DNA of 64,000 nucleotides from Streptomyces sp. TLI_171 (GTDB taxonomy: Bacteria; Actinomycetota; Actinomycetes; Streptomycetales; Streptomycetaceae). Below, one piece after another: positions 10,544 to 18,694 of the stretch; positions within the stretch are counted from its first letter, which is position 1; every line of letters starts with the position of its first letter. The notes below the pieces were generated by a model. That model saw only the letters and a program-made list of their open reading frames with translations, ran no database searches and was not told the origin of the DNA. The stretch spans positions 3,844,001 to 3,908,000 of the forward strand of contig NZ_RAPS01000001.1 in NCBI RefSeq assembly GCF_003610255.1. Reading direction: 5' to 3'. The position numbers were made by a program, and so were the translations under genes.

Positions 10544-11101
10544 GTGAGCATCGACCCGTCGTCCATCCCCTCCTTCGGCCTGCCGCAGGGCGGCGGCCAG
10601 CCGGGCGGAGCTCCGGCCGGGCCGCCGCCGGTGATCGTTCCGGACCAGAACCTGGTCACCCAGCTGCTCGACCAGATGCAGCTCAAGCACGTGGTGGACG
10701 AGGAGGGCGACCTCACCGCCCCCTGGGAGAACTTCCGCGTCTACTACATGTTCCGCGGCGACCAGAAGGAGCTCTTCGCGGTCCGCGCCTTCTACGACCG
10801 CCCGTTCCCGCTGGAGAAGAAGGCCGAGCTGCTCGACCTGATCGACGAGTGGAACCGCGAGACCCTCTGGCCGAAGGTCTACACCCACACCCACGAGGAC
10901 GGCGTGGTCCGCCTGATCGGCGAGTCCCAGATGATCGTCGGCAACGGCGTCAACCTGGAGTACTTCGTCGGCACCACCGCCAACTGGACCCAGGCCGCCG
11001 TCGGCTTCGAGCAGTGGATGGTCGAGCGCCTCGGCCTCCAGGAGCAGGTCGAGGACGGCGACTCCGCCTCCGGCGAGGACGGCGACACCAACGAGGCCTG
11101 A
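10544..11101 (+). CDS. YbjN domain-containing protein
   Basis: A 185-residue cytosolic protein. After a low-complexity Gly/Pro start, the core from about residue 35 has the YbjN pattern (NFRVYYMFRGDQKELFAV, then LIDEWNRETLWPKVY). The family is structurally related to type III secretion chaperones, but its biochemical role is not settled. GTG 10544 is chosen because AAAGGGA lies 7 nt upstream; an in-frame ATG at 10478 lacks such a site. It stands alone between two terminators. Confidence 0.85.
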   Translation: MSIDPSSIPSFGLPQGGGQPGGAPAGPPPVIVPDQNLVTQLLDQMQLKHVVDEEGDLTAPWENFRVYYMFRGDQKELFAVRAFYDRPFPLEKKAELLDLIDEWNRETLWPKVYTHTHEDGVVRLIGESQMIVGNGVNLEYFVGTTANWTQAAVGFEQWMVERLGLQEQVEDGDSASGEDGDTNEA

Positions 11102-11117
11102 ACCTCCGCAAGCCCCC

Positions 11118-11157
11118 GGACGGGCCCGCCCACCTGCACCGGTGGGCGGGCCCGTCC
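11118..11157 (+). terminator. 17-bp perfect hairpin terminator after the YbjN gene
   Basis: GGACGGGCCCGCCCACC and its exact complement are separated by a 6-nt loop, starting 17 nt after the stop codon. Confidence 0.85.
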
Positions 11158-11228
11158 GCGTCGAACTCCCGTACCATCGTGGCTCTTTTGCACCTGCGGG
11201 CGCGGGCCGGACTCCGGGGGGAGACACC

Positions 11229-12545
11229 ATGGCCGTCGAGATCACCCTGCCGTTCGCCGAGGACGAGCGGGCCGCGGGGGTCGCCGCCGAACTGGCGGAC
11301 ACGGGCAACGACGCCTTCCTGCGGGCGGCGGTGGGCCAGGAGTTCGCCGTCCACCACCGCTCCACCCGAGCGCTGGTGGCCGGGCCGACGGACGGCTCGG
11401 CGTCCAGCCTGCTGCTGCACGCGCTGCACCTGTGCTTCCGCGCGCACCTGCCGGTCAGCCTCTCGCCGGACCTGCTCTGGTACGCCGTCGTGCACGAGGT
11501 GGCCACCCACGTCCGGCTGAACGGCGAGAGGTACGCCGGGCTGTTCACCAGGACTCCGGGGACGAAGCGGACCATCGAGGTCCGGGACGACTCGCTGCTC
11601 GCCGCCCCCGACTGGCAGCGCTCGCTGCACCTGGTCCAGCCGCTGCTCCGGAAGGAGATCGGCGAGGAGCTCGCGGACCTGTTCCAGCCCGCCTTCTCCA
11701 CCACCACTCCGGTGGACGCCTCCGCCACCCTGGTGGCGCTGATGGACGTGGTCAGCCCGTACTACGACTTCCGCTGGCGCACGCTCTGCGGCATCCCGCG
11801 GATCCGGCTGGAGGGCGCCGCCGCGGACTGGCGGCTGCTGGCCGACCGGGTCGGCGGGCTGGAGGCGCGGTTCGCGGGTCTGCGCGAGTGGCTGCGCGCG
11901 CTGCGGCCGGTGCTGGAGACGATCGCCGCGACCGCCGCCGGCGGCGAGGTGGACGAGGAGTTCTGGCGCTCGATCTACAAGTGGAAGTCCTACTCCGGCG
12001 GGTGCGAGGTCACCGGCTGGATCACCGCGTTCTTCGCGCACCGCTACGGCTCGGAGACGGCCGAGCCGGCCGTTCGGGAGCGGATCGGGGACGACAGCTT
12101 CCCGTCCCACCTGTCGCTCGTCCCGTTCGAGTGGCAGCGGCCCGACGGCGCGCTCCGGATGGCCTTCGTCGGCGGCGTCCTCGGCATCGAACGCGACGCC
12201 GAGTGGATCCGGCCGCGGCTCGGCTTCGCGGTCCTGGAGCTCACCGCCCCGCCGCTCGACGCGGACTGGACCGCCGCCGACGTCAACGCCTTCACCGGCC
12301 GCACCGACGCCGTGCTCCTGCGGAAAGGCCAGGTCGAGGGCTACGGCGTCGACGGCGACCCGCTGCCCGTCACCCGGGCGGTGGTCTTCGGCGACATGGA
12401 CCGACTGGCCGACGACGAGCCGGGCCACGCCGTGCTGGAGGCCGACGACCGTTGGTACCCGGCCGAGTTCATCGGCAACGGATTCCTCTCGGTGCGCCGC
12501 ACCGGCACCGACCTCGCCACCGCCCTCCGGGCGATCCCGGGCTGA
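11229..12545 (+). CDS. DUF4419 domain-containing protein
   Basis: A 438-residue protein matching the DUF4419 family over most of its length. Seen motifs are SPDLLWYAVVHEVATHV near 80-95, DVVSPYYDFRWRTLCGIP, then RLEGAAADWRLLADRV and SGGCEVTGWITAFF. No known catalytic residues are assigned to the family. It is cytosolic, with no signal peptide or membrane segment. ATG 11229 has GGGGGGAG 5-6 nt upstream. It is flanked by a terminator upstream and followed by an aminotransferase gene 73 nt downstream. Function unknown. Confidence 0.8.
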   Translation: MAVEITLPFAEDERAAGVAAELADTGNDAFLRAAVGQEFAVHHRSTRALVAGPTDGSASSLLLHALHLCFRAHLPVSLSPDLLWYAVVHEVATHVRLNGERYAGLFTRTPGTKRTIEVRDDSLLAAPDWQRSLHLVQPLLRKEIGEELADLFQPAFSTTTPVDASATLVALMDVVSPYYDFRWRTLCGIPRIRLEGAAADWRLLADRVGGLEARFAGLREWLRALRPVLETIAATAAGGEVDEEFWRSIYKWKSYSGGCEVTGWITAFFAHRYGSETAEPAVRERIGDDSFPSHLSLVPFEWQRPDGALRMAFVGGVLGIERDAEWIRPRLGFAVLELTAPPLDADWTAADVNAFTGRTDAVLLRKGQVEGYGVDGDPLPVTRAVVFGDMDRLADDEPGHAVLEADDRWYPAEFIGNGFLSVRRTGTDLATALRAIPG

Positions 12546-12618
12546 GCCGGCCGGGTCCTGGCGGGCTCCCGCCGGGCCCCTGGATGATGGGCCCACCCAC
12601 CATCCACGAGGAGCCGTG

Positions 12619-13788
12619 ATGAGCACGAGGCCGCTGCTGAACCGCCGCCTCGCCGGTATGGGAACGACGATCTTCGCCGAGATGTCGGCCCTGGCCACCG
12701 CCACCGGTTCGATCAACCTCGGACAGGGGTTCCCGGACACCGACGGGCCCGCGGAGGTCCGCGAGGCCGCGGTGCGGGCCCTGCGCGAGGGCCGCGGCAA
12801 CCAGTACCCGCCGGGGCCGGGCGTGCCGGAGCTGCGGCAGGCGATCGCCGAACACCAGCAGCGCTTCTACGGCCTGACGGTCGATCCGGACACCGAGGTG
12901 CTGGTCACCGCCGGCGCCACCGAGGCGATCGCCGCCGCTCTGCTCGCCCTGCTGGAGCCGGGCGACGAGGTGATCGCCTTCGAACCCTTCTACGACTCGT
13001 ACGCCGCGTGCATCGCGATGGCCGGAGCCGTCCGGGTGCCGCTGACGCTCCGCCAGCCCGCGTTCCGGCCGGACCTGGACGAGCTGCGCTCGCTGATCAC
13101 GCCGCGCACCCGGCTGCTGCTGATCAACACCCCGCACAACCCGACCGGCACCGTGCTGACCTCCGAGGAACTCGCCGGGATCGCCGAACTCGCCGTCGAG
13201 CACGACCTGTTGGTGATCACCGACGAGGTCTACGAGCACCTGGTGTTCGCCGGCGACCACCACCCGCTCGCCGCCCTCCCCGGCATGCGCGAGCGCACCG
13301 TGGCGATCTCCTCCGCCGGCAAGACCTTCTCCTTCACCGGCTGGAAGGTCGGCTGGGTCACCGGCACCCCCGAACTGGTGGCCGCCGTCCGCACCGCCAA
13401 GCAGTACCTCACCTACGTCAGCGCCGGCCCGTTCCAGTACGCGGTCGCCGAGGCGCTGCGCCTGCCCGACGCGTACTACGCGGAGTTCCGCGCCGAGCTG
13501 CACCGCAAGCGGGACCTGCTGGCGGCGGGCCTGGCCTCAGCGGGCTTCCGGGTGTTCGAGCCGCAGGGCACGTACTTCATCACCACCGACATCACGCCAC
13601 TGGGCGAGAAGGACGGCATCGAGTTCTGCCGGACCCTGCCGGAGCGCTGCGGCGTCGTCGCCATCCCCAACGCCGTCTTCTACGACGACACCGAGGCGGG
13701 CCTCAGCCAAGTCCGCTTCGCCTTCTGCAAGCGGGAAGAAGTACTCGAAGCAGCGGTCGCCAGGCTGTCCGACCTGCGGAAACGCTGA
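12619..13788 (+). CDS. PLP-dependent class I/II aminotransferase (DapC/kynurenine-aminotransferase-like)
   Basis: A 389-residue fold-type I aminotransferase. It opens with TIFAEMSALATATGSINLGQ and GFPDTDGP, carries NTPHNPTGTVL, and has the PLP lysine at about K235 in SSAGKTFSFTGWKVGW. Actinobacterial relatives are annotated as N-succinyldiaminopimelate or kynurenine/glutamine aminotransferases; the substrate cannot be fixed here. ATG 12619 is chosen because GAGGAG lies 5 nt upstream; a GTG directly before it (12616) is too close. No amino-acid pathway genes adjoin it. Confidence 0.9.
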   Translation: MSTRPLLNRRLAGMGTTIFAEMSALATATGSINLGQGFPDTDGPAEVREAAVRALREGRGNQYPPGPGVPELRQAIAEHQQRFYGLTVDPDTEVLVTAGATEAIAAALLALLEPGDEVIAFEPFYDSYAACIAMAGAVRVPLTLRQPAFRPDLDELRSLITPRTRLLLINTPHNPTGTVLTSEELAGIAELAVEHDLLVITDEVYEHLVFAGDHHPLAALPGMRERTVAISSAGKTFSFTGWKVGWVTGTPELVAAVRTAKQYLTYVSAGPFQYAVAEALRLPDAYYAEFRAELHRKRDLLAAGLASAGFRVFEPQGTYFITTDITPLGEKDGIEFCRTLPERCGVVAIPNAVFYDDTEAGLSQVRFAFCKREEVLEAAVARLSDLRKR

Positions 13789-13849
13789 GCCCTCCGCAGC
13801 GCCCCGGACCGGACGGAAGGTCATGCCCGAGCACCCGGGAACGTCGTAG

Positions 13850-14000
13850 ATCGGACCCGGATCAACAGAGGCCCGTTTCGGGCGACTGCGGCCATCTGCC
13901 TACGGGTGCCCCCTGCGGAGATCTCCAGCTTGCGGCCGATCGCCTGGTCAGTGAGGCCCTACCTGAGCAGCACGCAGACCGAGTCCGACCGGGGCCGCTC
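13850..14000 (-). pseudogene. remnant of a LuxR-type HTH regulator
   Basis: Read on the minus strand, this stretch gives VCVLLR, a stop, then GLTDQAIGRKLEIS and TRRQMAAV. This is the pattern of a LuxR recognition helix (usual form GLTDEAIARRLGLSxRTVRR). The in-frame stop and loss of similarity after about 30 residues show it is broken. The limits given are approximate. Confidence 0.5.
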
Positions 14001-14095
14001 GCCTACTTCGCTACCCGAGCCCGCATCTGGGAGCCCTCCTTCGGCATCCTGCTCGCGCTGAGCGCCAAGCAGCTCGCACGACTGAACACCTCACG

Positions 14096-14257
14096 GACGC
14101 CCCGCAGCCCGGCCAGAACATCCCGGACTGCCTGACGACCCGCACGGAGGACATCTCGACCTGCACCCCCGGGCGGGCGGCGGCCGTCGAGTTCCGCTAC
14201 TTCCGGGCCCTGGAGCGGAAGGTGGCGGAGCGTCACGGAGCCAGGGTGGCCGGCTGA
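14096..14257 (+). pseudogene. C-terminal fragment resembling an SGNH-domain/acyltransferase protein
   Basis: An open frame without a start reads DAPQPGQNIPDCLTTR, then TEDISTCTPGRAAAVEF, and ends in TGA at 14255-14257. The pattern PDCL..h..D...C...R resembles the SGNH domain at the end of OafA-type acyltransferases. No upstream coding sequence is present, so this is likely a relic. The family assignment is from memory of the motif only. Confidence 0.35.
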
Positions 14258-14268
14258 CCACCTGGAGT

Positions 14269-14299
14269 CCCCGGTGGTGGCGGAAGGTCGCCACCGGGG
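14269..14299 (+). terminator. hairpin after the SGNH-like fragment
   Basis: CCCCGGTGG and CCACCGGGG pair perfectly (9 bp), 12 nt after the TGA of the fragment. It is probably the surviving terminator of the lost gene. Confidence 0.5.
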
Positions 14300-14634
14300 G
14301 CTTCGGTGTGCCCGACCACGCGGAGCGCGCGGCGCGCACTACCGGCGCGCACGGCGCGCAGGACCCGCTCGGCAGCGCTCGCCGAACAGAGTGCAACCCG
14401 GGACCGATCACACCCAGTCGGACACACGCCCCAGAACGGTGAATGAGTGCCAAACATGGGTAAATCCCCGACGGACCCGGAGAATTCGTGCTTCTCTGCT
14501 GCTGAATCTCCAGCCGGAATCCTTCCTTCCACGGTCGGCCGCGCCCCGGATCGGACAGCCTCGAACAGCCTCACGCCAGAGGCGCGAGCTCCGGCCGCAG
14601 GGGGCGCGCACGGAGCTGAAACGCGGAGCCGAGC

Positions 14635-15243
14635 ATGCTCACCACCTTGCAGACCTCCTACACGGACACCCGCGCCGGCGACCTGGCCTGGCAGCTGGGC
14701 GGGGAACCGCTGCCCGCGCTGGCCGTCCGCGACCTCAGACTCGACGGCCCCGACCAGGCCGCCGGCGTCCGCGGCACCCTCCAGCTGCGGCTGCTGGGCG
14801 CCTCGCACCAGGTGGTCCTGGCGGCCGGCCCGGGCGACTGCCTGGAGACGGTGGCCTGCCTGCCCGGCCGCCGCACCCCGCTCCCCGCCCGGGTGGCCGA
14901 ACAGGTGGCCGGCTGGGAGTACGAGTTCGCCGCCCGGATCGAGGAACTGCCGCCGCACGTGTTCGCGGCCCGCGCCCAGGAGCTGCTGGCTCTGGTCGAG
15001 GGGCACCCGCGGGCGCTGGCCGGCATCTTCCCCGGTGACCCGAGCGCGTTCACCGCGCTGGTCGCGCACTGCGAGGAGCGCCGGGTGCACTGGCGCACCT
15101 GGCACGCCTACCCGCAGGAGGGCCGGCTGGTGTGCACCCGCTCGTCGCTCTCGCTGCGCACCCCCGGCGGTAGCACCGCCGACGTCTGCGCCGACGCCCT
15201 CGGCCGCGGGCCCGAACCCGCCGAACCGCAGGCCGGATGGTGA
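14635..15243 (+). CDS. DUF2617 family protein
   Basis: A 202-residue cytosolic protein. The opening TSYTDTRAGDLAWQLGG and the ARVAEQVAGWEYEFAAR segment are characteristic of DUF2617. The function of the family is unknown. It lies 79 nt upstream of a membrane-anchored spermidine-synthase-like gene on the same strand, a pairing commonly seen in streptomycetes, so the two may act together. ATG 14635 is preceded by GGAG at 8 nt. Confidence 0.8.
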   Translation: MLTTLQTSYTDTRAGDLAWQLGGEPLPALAVRDLRLDGPDQAAGVRGTLQLRLLGASHQVVLAAGPGDCLETVACLPGRRTPLPARVAEQVAGWEYEFAARIEELPPHVFAARAQELLALVEGHPRALAGIFPGDPSAFTALVAHCEERRVHWRTWHAYPQEGRLVCTRSSLSLRTPGGSTADVCADALGRGPEPAEPQAGW

Positions 15244-15322
15244 GCGGGCGTCAACCTGTCGCCCTGCCCTGTCCACCGTTTGGGTGCAGCCATTCACCCG
15301 GGCTCTCGCCTAGCGTTCATTC

Positions 15323-16996
15323 ATGATCAACCACCCGGTCGGACGGCCCGCGCAGCCGGGTCCGGACGCCCCCGCACCCCCGCCCGCGGCCGATCACCGG
15401 CCCACCGCCCCCCGCGCCGCGGGCCCGGGCGGAGCGGTCCGGGTCGGCGGCGCCATACCGCCGGCCGTCCCCGCCCGCCCGGCCCGGATCCTGGTGCTGC
15501 TGGCCGCGTTCGTCTGCGCGGCCTGCGGCCTGGTGTACGAACTCGAACTGGTCGCCCTGGGCGGCTACCTGCTGGGCGACTCGGTCACCCAGACCTCCGT
15601 GGTGCTGTCCGTCATGGTGTTCGCGATGGGCGTCGGCTCACTGCTCGCCAAGGGCCTCACCCGCCGCCCGGCCACCTCCTTCGCGCTCGTCGAGTACGCG
15701 CTGTCGCTGACCGGCGGCCTGTCCGCGCTCGCCCTGTACTGCGGCTGGGCCTGGCTGCACCGCCCGCACGCCACGCTGATCGCGCTGATCACCGCCACCG
15801 TGCTGATCGGCCTGCTGATCGGCGCCGAGATCCCGCTGCTGATGACGCTGATCCAGCGGATCCGCCGCGACCACGCCGGCCGCGCGGTCGCCGACCTGTT
15901 CGCCGCCGATTACGTGGGCGCGCTGATCGGCGGGCTGGCCTTCCCGTTCGTCCTGCTGCCCGCCCTCGGCCAGGCCACCGGGGCGCTGCTCACCGGCGCG
16001 GTCAACGCGGTGGCGGGCGCCGTGGTGGTGCTCTGGCTGTTCCGCTCCGAACCCACCCCGCGCACCCGGCTGGTCCTGTGGACCGGCTGCGGCCTGGTGC
16101 TGGCCGTCCTCGCCCTGGCCGCCGCCTGCAGCGGCGCGATCGAACGCGCCGCCCGGCACGCCCTGTACGGCGGGCCGATCCGGTTCGCCACCCAGAGCCG
16201 CTACCAGGAGATCGTCCTCACCGGCGACCCCGACACCCCGCGCGTCCCGCCGCAGCGCGCCCCCGCGCCGCTGGAGCTGTACCTGGACGGCCGCCTCGCC
16301 GTCTGCGGTCCCGACGAGTACCGCGAGCACGAGGCGCTGGTCCGCCCCGCGCTGGCCGTCGGCCCCAGCGGCCGGGTGCTGGTGCTCGGCGGCGACGGCC
16401 TGGCGCTGCGCGAGGTGCTGCGCCACCCCGCGGTGCGCAGCGTGCTGGTGGTCGAACGCGACCCGGCGATCTCCGCGCTGGCCCGCCGGGACGCCGCGTT
16501 CGCCGCGCTCGCCGCGCACCCGTGGGACGATCCGCGGGTCCGGCTGGTCACCGCCGAGCCGCTGGGCTGGCTGCGCACCTCGGCCGGGCCGTTCGACGTG
16601 ATCGTCTCCGACCTGGACGGGGACGCGTTCGGCGGCAGGTACCGCTCCCTCGAGTTCTACGGCCTGGCCGCCCGGCTGCTCGCCCCCGACGGGCGGCTCG
16701 CCGTCCGCGGCGGCACGCCGAACAGCGGCCTGTGGACCGCGGAGGCCGGGCTGGCCGCCACCGGGCTGGACACCGTCCCCTACCAGGGCGGCGCGCCGTC
16801 CGCCCCGGAGTGCGGCCGCAGCTCCCCCGCCCAGGCCTTCCTGCTCGCCGCCCGCCGGCCCCCCGCGCTCGACCTCGCCCCGGACGCGCCCGCCCCGCGC
16901 TCCCTCACCGTCCCCGCCCTGCGCACCACCGCCGCCCGCCTCGCCGCCCACCGCCCGGCCCCCCTGCCCCCGCCCCACACCCTGCTCGGCCCGTGA
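15323..16996 (+). CDS. membrane-anchored spermidine-synthase-like aminopropyltransferase
   Basis: A 557-residue protein with a Pro/Ala-rich N-terminus, seven or so membrane helices (about residues 50-270) and a C-terminal Rossmann methyltransferase-like domain. The nucleotide loop VLVLGGDGLALREVL lies near 356 and the acidic DVIVSDLDGDAFGG near 430, as in spermidine synthases. Soluble SpeE transfers aminopropyl groups from decarboxylated AdoMet. In the fused membrane form the true substrate is not certain, and the motif here has GGDGL and SDLDGD where SpeE usually has GGGDGG and DSTDP-type sequences, so activity may differ. It probably forms a unit with the DUF2617 gene. Confidence 0.8.
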   Translation: MINHPVGRPAQPGPDAPAPPPAADHRPTAPRAAGPGGAVRVGGAIPPAVPARPARILVLLAAFVCAACGLVYELELVALGGYLLGDSVTQTSVVLSVMVFAMGVGSLLAKGLTRRPATSFALVEYALSLTGGLSALALYCGWAWLHRPHATLIALITATVLIGLLIGAEIPLLMTLIQRIRRDHAGRAVADLFAADYVGALIGGLAFPFVLLPALGQATGALLTGAVNAVAGAVVVLWLFRSEPTPRTRLVLWTGCGLVLAVLALAAACSGAIERAARHALYGGPIRFATQSRYQEIVLTGDPDTPRVPPQRAPAPLELYLDGRLAVCGPDEYREHEALVRPALAVGPSGRVLVLGGDGLALREVLRHPAVRSVLVVERDPAISALARRDAAFAALAAHPWDDPRVRLVTAEPLGWLRTSAGPFDVIVSDLDGDAFGGRYRSLEFYGLAARLLAPDGRLAVRGGTPNSGLWTAEAGLAATGLDTVPYQGGAPSAPECGRSSPAQAFLLAARRPPALDLAPDAPAPRSLTVPALRTTAARLAAHRPAPLPPPHTLLGP

Positions 16997-17139
16997 CCAC
17001 CCGTCAGAATCCCGGCGCACGTCCCGCCACCACCCGGGTCACCGCTCCCCGCACCCGAATCCGCTTCCCCGTTGGACCCGTTCGCGCAATGCTCGGCCCC
17101 GCTTCGCGTGGAGGGCTCGGCACGGCGGCGGGCGGTCGG

Positions 17140-17145
17140 TAGGCT
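17140..17145 (+). promoter_or_regulatory. -10 box TAGGCT of leaderless CoxG-like gene
   Basis: TAGGCT ends 7 nt before ATG 17153 and no ribosome binding site is present, indicating a leaderless transcript. Confidence 0.45.
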
Positions 17146-17152
17146 CGCCGGT

Positions 17153-18022
17153 ATGGAGCATGAGGTAGTCGTCCCGGTGCCCGCCGAGGTGGTCCGGGAG
17201 GCGCTGGTGGACCGCGAACTGGTGGCCCGCTGCGTGCCGGGGCTGAGCCCGGTCGCGTCCACGTCCGCCCCCGCGGCGGACAGCCGCCTCAGGATCCGCA
17301 TCGCCGGCTCCACGATCACCTTCGCCGGCCGGCTGACCGTGGCGGGCTGGCAGGACGACGTGCTCGCCGTTCGCATGACCGGCGAGGAGATCCGCGGCGC
17401 GGCCCCGGTGACCGCCGAGCTGCAGGTGACGCTGGAGGAGCGGAAGGGCGAGACCGCGATGCGTTTCGCGACCACGCTGACCGCGTCCGGGCGGCTGGCG
17501 GGCTTCGAGGAGTCGGTGCTGGAGTCGACCGGCCGCCGGCTGATCGACCGGGCGGTGGCGGCGCTGGTGGCCGAGCTGTCCGAGCCGGCCGACGAGGACG
17601 ACGCGGACGTCGACGGGGCGGACGGCGCGACCGTGGTGTTCCTGGACGACCGCGCCCAGGGCCAGGACCTGGACGACGACCTGTCGGACCTGATCGCGTT
17701 CAGCGAGGACGAGCTGCCCGATCCGGTGCCGGTGCCGTCGCGCCCGGAGTCCGCGTTCGACCCGGAGACCGCCCCGGTGCGGCGCAGCATCGTCGGCCGC
17801 TCGGCGGAGGAGGTCGACCACGCCCCGCCGCACGGCCGCTACGCGCCGGCCCCGCCGGCGCACAGCGCGCGGGCCCGGGCGGCGTCCCGCTGGGGCGGTG
17901 CGGAGCCGACGCTGCTGGCGGGCGCGGTCGGCGACCGGAGTGCGCTGCCGTGGATGATCGGCGGCGGAGTGGCGCTGATCGGCGGCGCGGTGGTGCTGGT
18001 CCGGGCCCTGCGGCGGCGCTGA
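17153..18022 (+). CDS. SRPBCC/CoxG-like protein with C-terminal membrane anchor
   Basis: A 289-residue protein. Residues 1-145 fit the SRPBCC (START-like) fold of CO dehydrogenase subunit G: MEHEVVVPVPAEVVREAL, VPGLSPV, then ESVLESTGRRLIDRAV. An acidic, Pro-rich disordered linker (~150-260) follows, then one membrane helix at about 266-284 (MIGGGVALIGGAVVLV) and a short basic tail, so the hydrophobic-ligand domain is tethered to the inner face of the membrane. No carbon monoxide dehydrogenase genes are nearby, so a role in CO oxidation is not supported. Confidence 0.8.
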   Translation: MEHEVVVPVPAEVVREALVDRELVARCVPGLSPVASTSAPAADSRLRIRIAGSTITFAGRLTVAGWQDDVLAVRMTGEEIRGAAPVTAELQVTLEERKGETAMRFATTLTASGRLAGFEESVLESTGRRLIDRAVAALVAELSEPADEDDADVDGADGATVVFLDDRAQGQDLDDDLSDLIAFSEDELPDPVPVPSRPESAFDPETAPVRRSIVGRSAEEVDHAPPHGRYAPAPPAHSARARAASRWGGAEPTLLAGAVGDRSALPWMIGGGVALIGGAVVLVRALRRR

Positions 18023-18042
18023 GCCGGGCGGTGGGGACCCAC

Positions 18043-18048
18043 TAAGCT
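18043..18048 (+). promoter_or_regulatory. -10 box TAAGCT of pyrE
   Basis: TAAGCT ends 8 nt before the pyrE ATG; with no ribosome binding site this suggests leaderless or near-leaderless expression. Confidence 0.4.
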
Positions 18049-18056
18049 GGCTGTCC

Positions 18057-18593
18057 ATGAGCAACGACCGCGACGCCCTGCTGGCGCAGATCAAGGACAA
18101 GGCCGTCGTGCACGGCAAGGTCACCCTCTCCTCCGGCCGGGAGGCCGACTACTACGTCGACCTGCGCCGGATCACGCTGGACGCGGAGGCGGCCCCGCTG
18201 GTCGGCAAGGTGATGCTGGACGCGGCCGCGGACCTGGAGTTCGACGCGGTGGGCGGGCTGACCCTGGGCGCCGACCCGGTGGCCGCGGCGATGCTGCACG
18301 CGGCGGCGGCCCGCGGCCGGAAGCTGGACGCGTTCGTGGTGCGGAAGGCGGGCAAGGCGCACGGCCTGCAGCGCCGGATCGAGGGCCCGGACGTGAAGGG
18401 CCGCCGGGTGCTGGCGGTGGAGGACACCTCCACCACCGGCGGTTCGGTGCTCACCGCGGTGGAGGCGCTGCGCGAGGCGGGCGCCGAGGTGGTGGGCGTC
18501 GCGGTGATCGTGGAGCGCGGCGCGGCCCCGGCGATCGCCGAGGCGGGCCTCCCGTACGTGACCGCGTACACCCTGGACGACCTGGGTCTGTGA
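18057..18593 (+). CDS. pyrE: orotate phosphoribosyltransferase
   Basis: A 178-residue type I phosphoribosyltransferase that converts orotate and PRPP to orotidine monophosphate in pyrimidine synthesis. The PRPP loop VEDTSTTGG is at 121-129, the FVVRKAGKAHG catalytic-loop segment at about 93-103, and VTLSSGREADYYVD binds substrate near the N-terminus. The length is normal for the actinobacterial form. It stands as a single gene ended by a bidirectional terminator. Confidence 0.95.
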   Translation: MSNDRDALLAQIKDKAVVHGKVTLSSGREADYYVDLRRITLDAEAAPLVGKVMLDAAADLEFDAVGGLTLGADPVAAAMLHAAAARGRKLDAFVVRKAGKAHGLQRRIEGPDVKGRRVLAVEDTSTTGGSVLTAVEALREAGAEVVGVAVIVERGAAPAIAEAGLPYVTAYTLDDLGL

Positions 18594-18622
18594 GCCCGGA
18601 GCCGGGCCGGTGAGCCCGGTCC

Positions 18623-18636
18623 GTTCCACGTGGAAC
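18623..18636. promoter_or_regulatory. parS-like palindrome GTTCCACGTGGAAC
   Basis: This 14-bp perfect palindrome differs from the streptomycete ParB site core GTTTCACGTGAAAC at two symmetric positions. It is intergenic, between pyrE and its terminator, not in a promoter. From memory, ParB sites cluster within a few hundred kb of oriC, where pyrE/fba-type genes also lie, so a parS role is plausible but unproven. Confidence 0.4.
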
Positions 18637-18642
18637 AACGCG

Positions 18643-18676
18643 AGAGGCCCCGATCACCGCGGTGATCGGGGCCTCT
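18643..18676. terminator. 34-bp perfect palindrome, bidirectional terminator
   Basis: AGAGGCCCCGATCACC and its complement form an uninterrupted hairpin between the convergent pyrE and DedA genes, serving both. Confidence 0.85.
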
Positions 18677-18694
18677 GCCGTGCCGAGCGGGACG

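Larger units (their letters stand above)
13789..14634. other. 846-nt gap with decayed gene fragments
   Basis: No intact gene is visible. The gap contains a degenerate LuxR-type HTH fragment on the minus strand, a C-terminal fragment resembling an SGNH/acyltransferase protein on the plus strand, and a hairpin after the latter. The remainder (14300-14634) shows nothing recognisable. Confidence 0.6.

Noticed and set aside
14635..16996. DUF2617 plus membrane spermidine-synthase-like pair as a novel system
   Set aside because: The pairing is, from memory, common in streptomycetes and shows nothing unusual in arrangement.
17153..18022. CoxG-like protein as evidence of CO oxidation
   Set aside because: No coxL, coxM or coxS genes are near; the SRPBCC fold alone does not imply that pathway.
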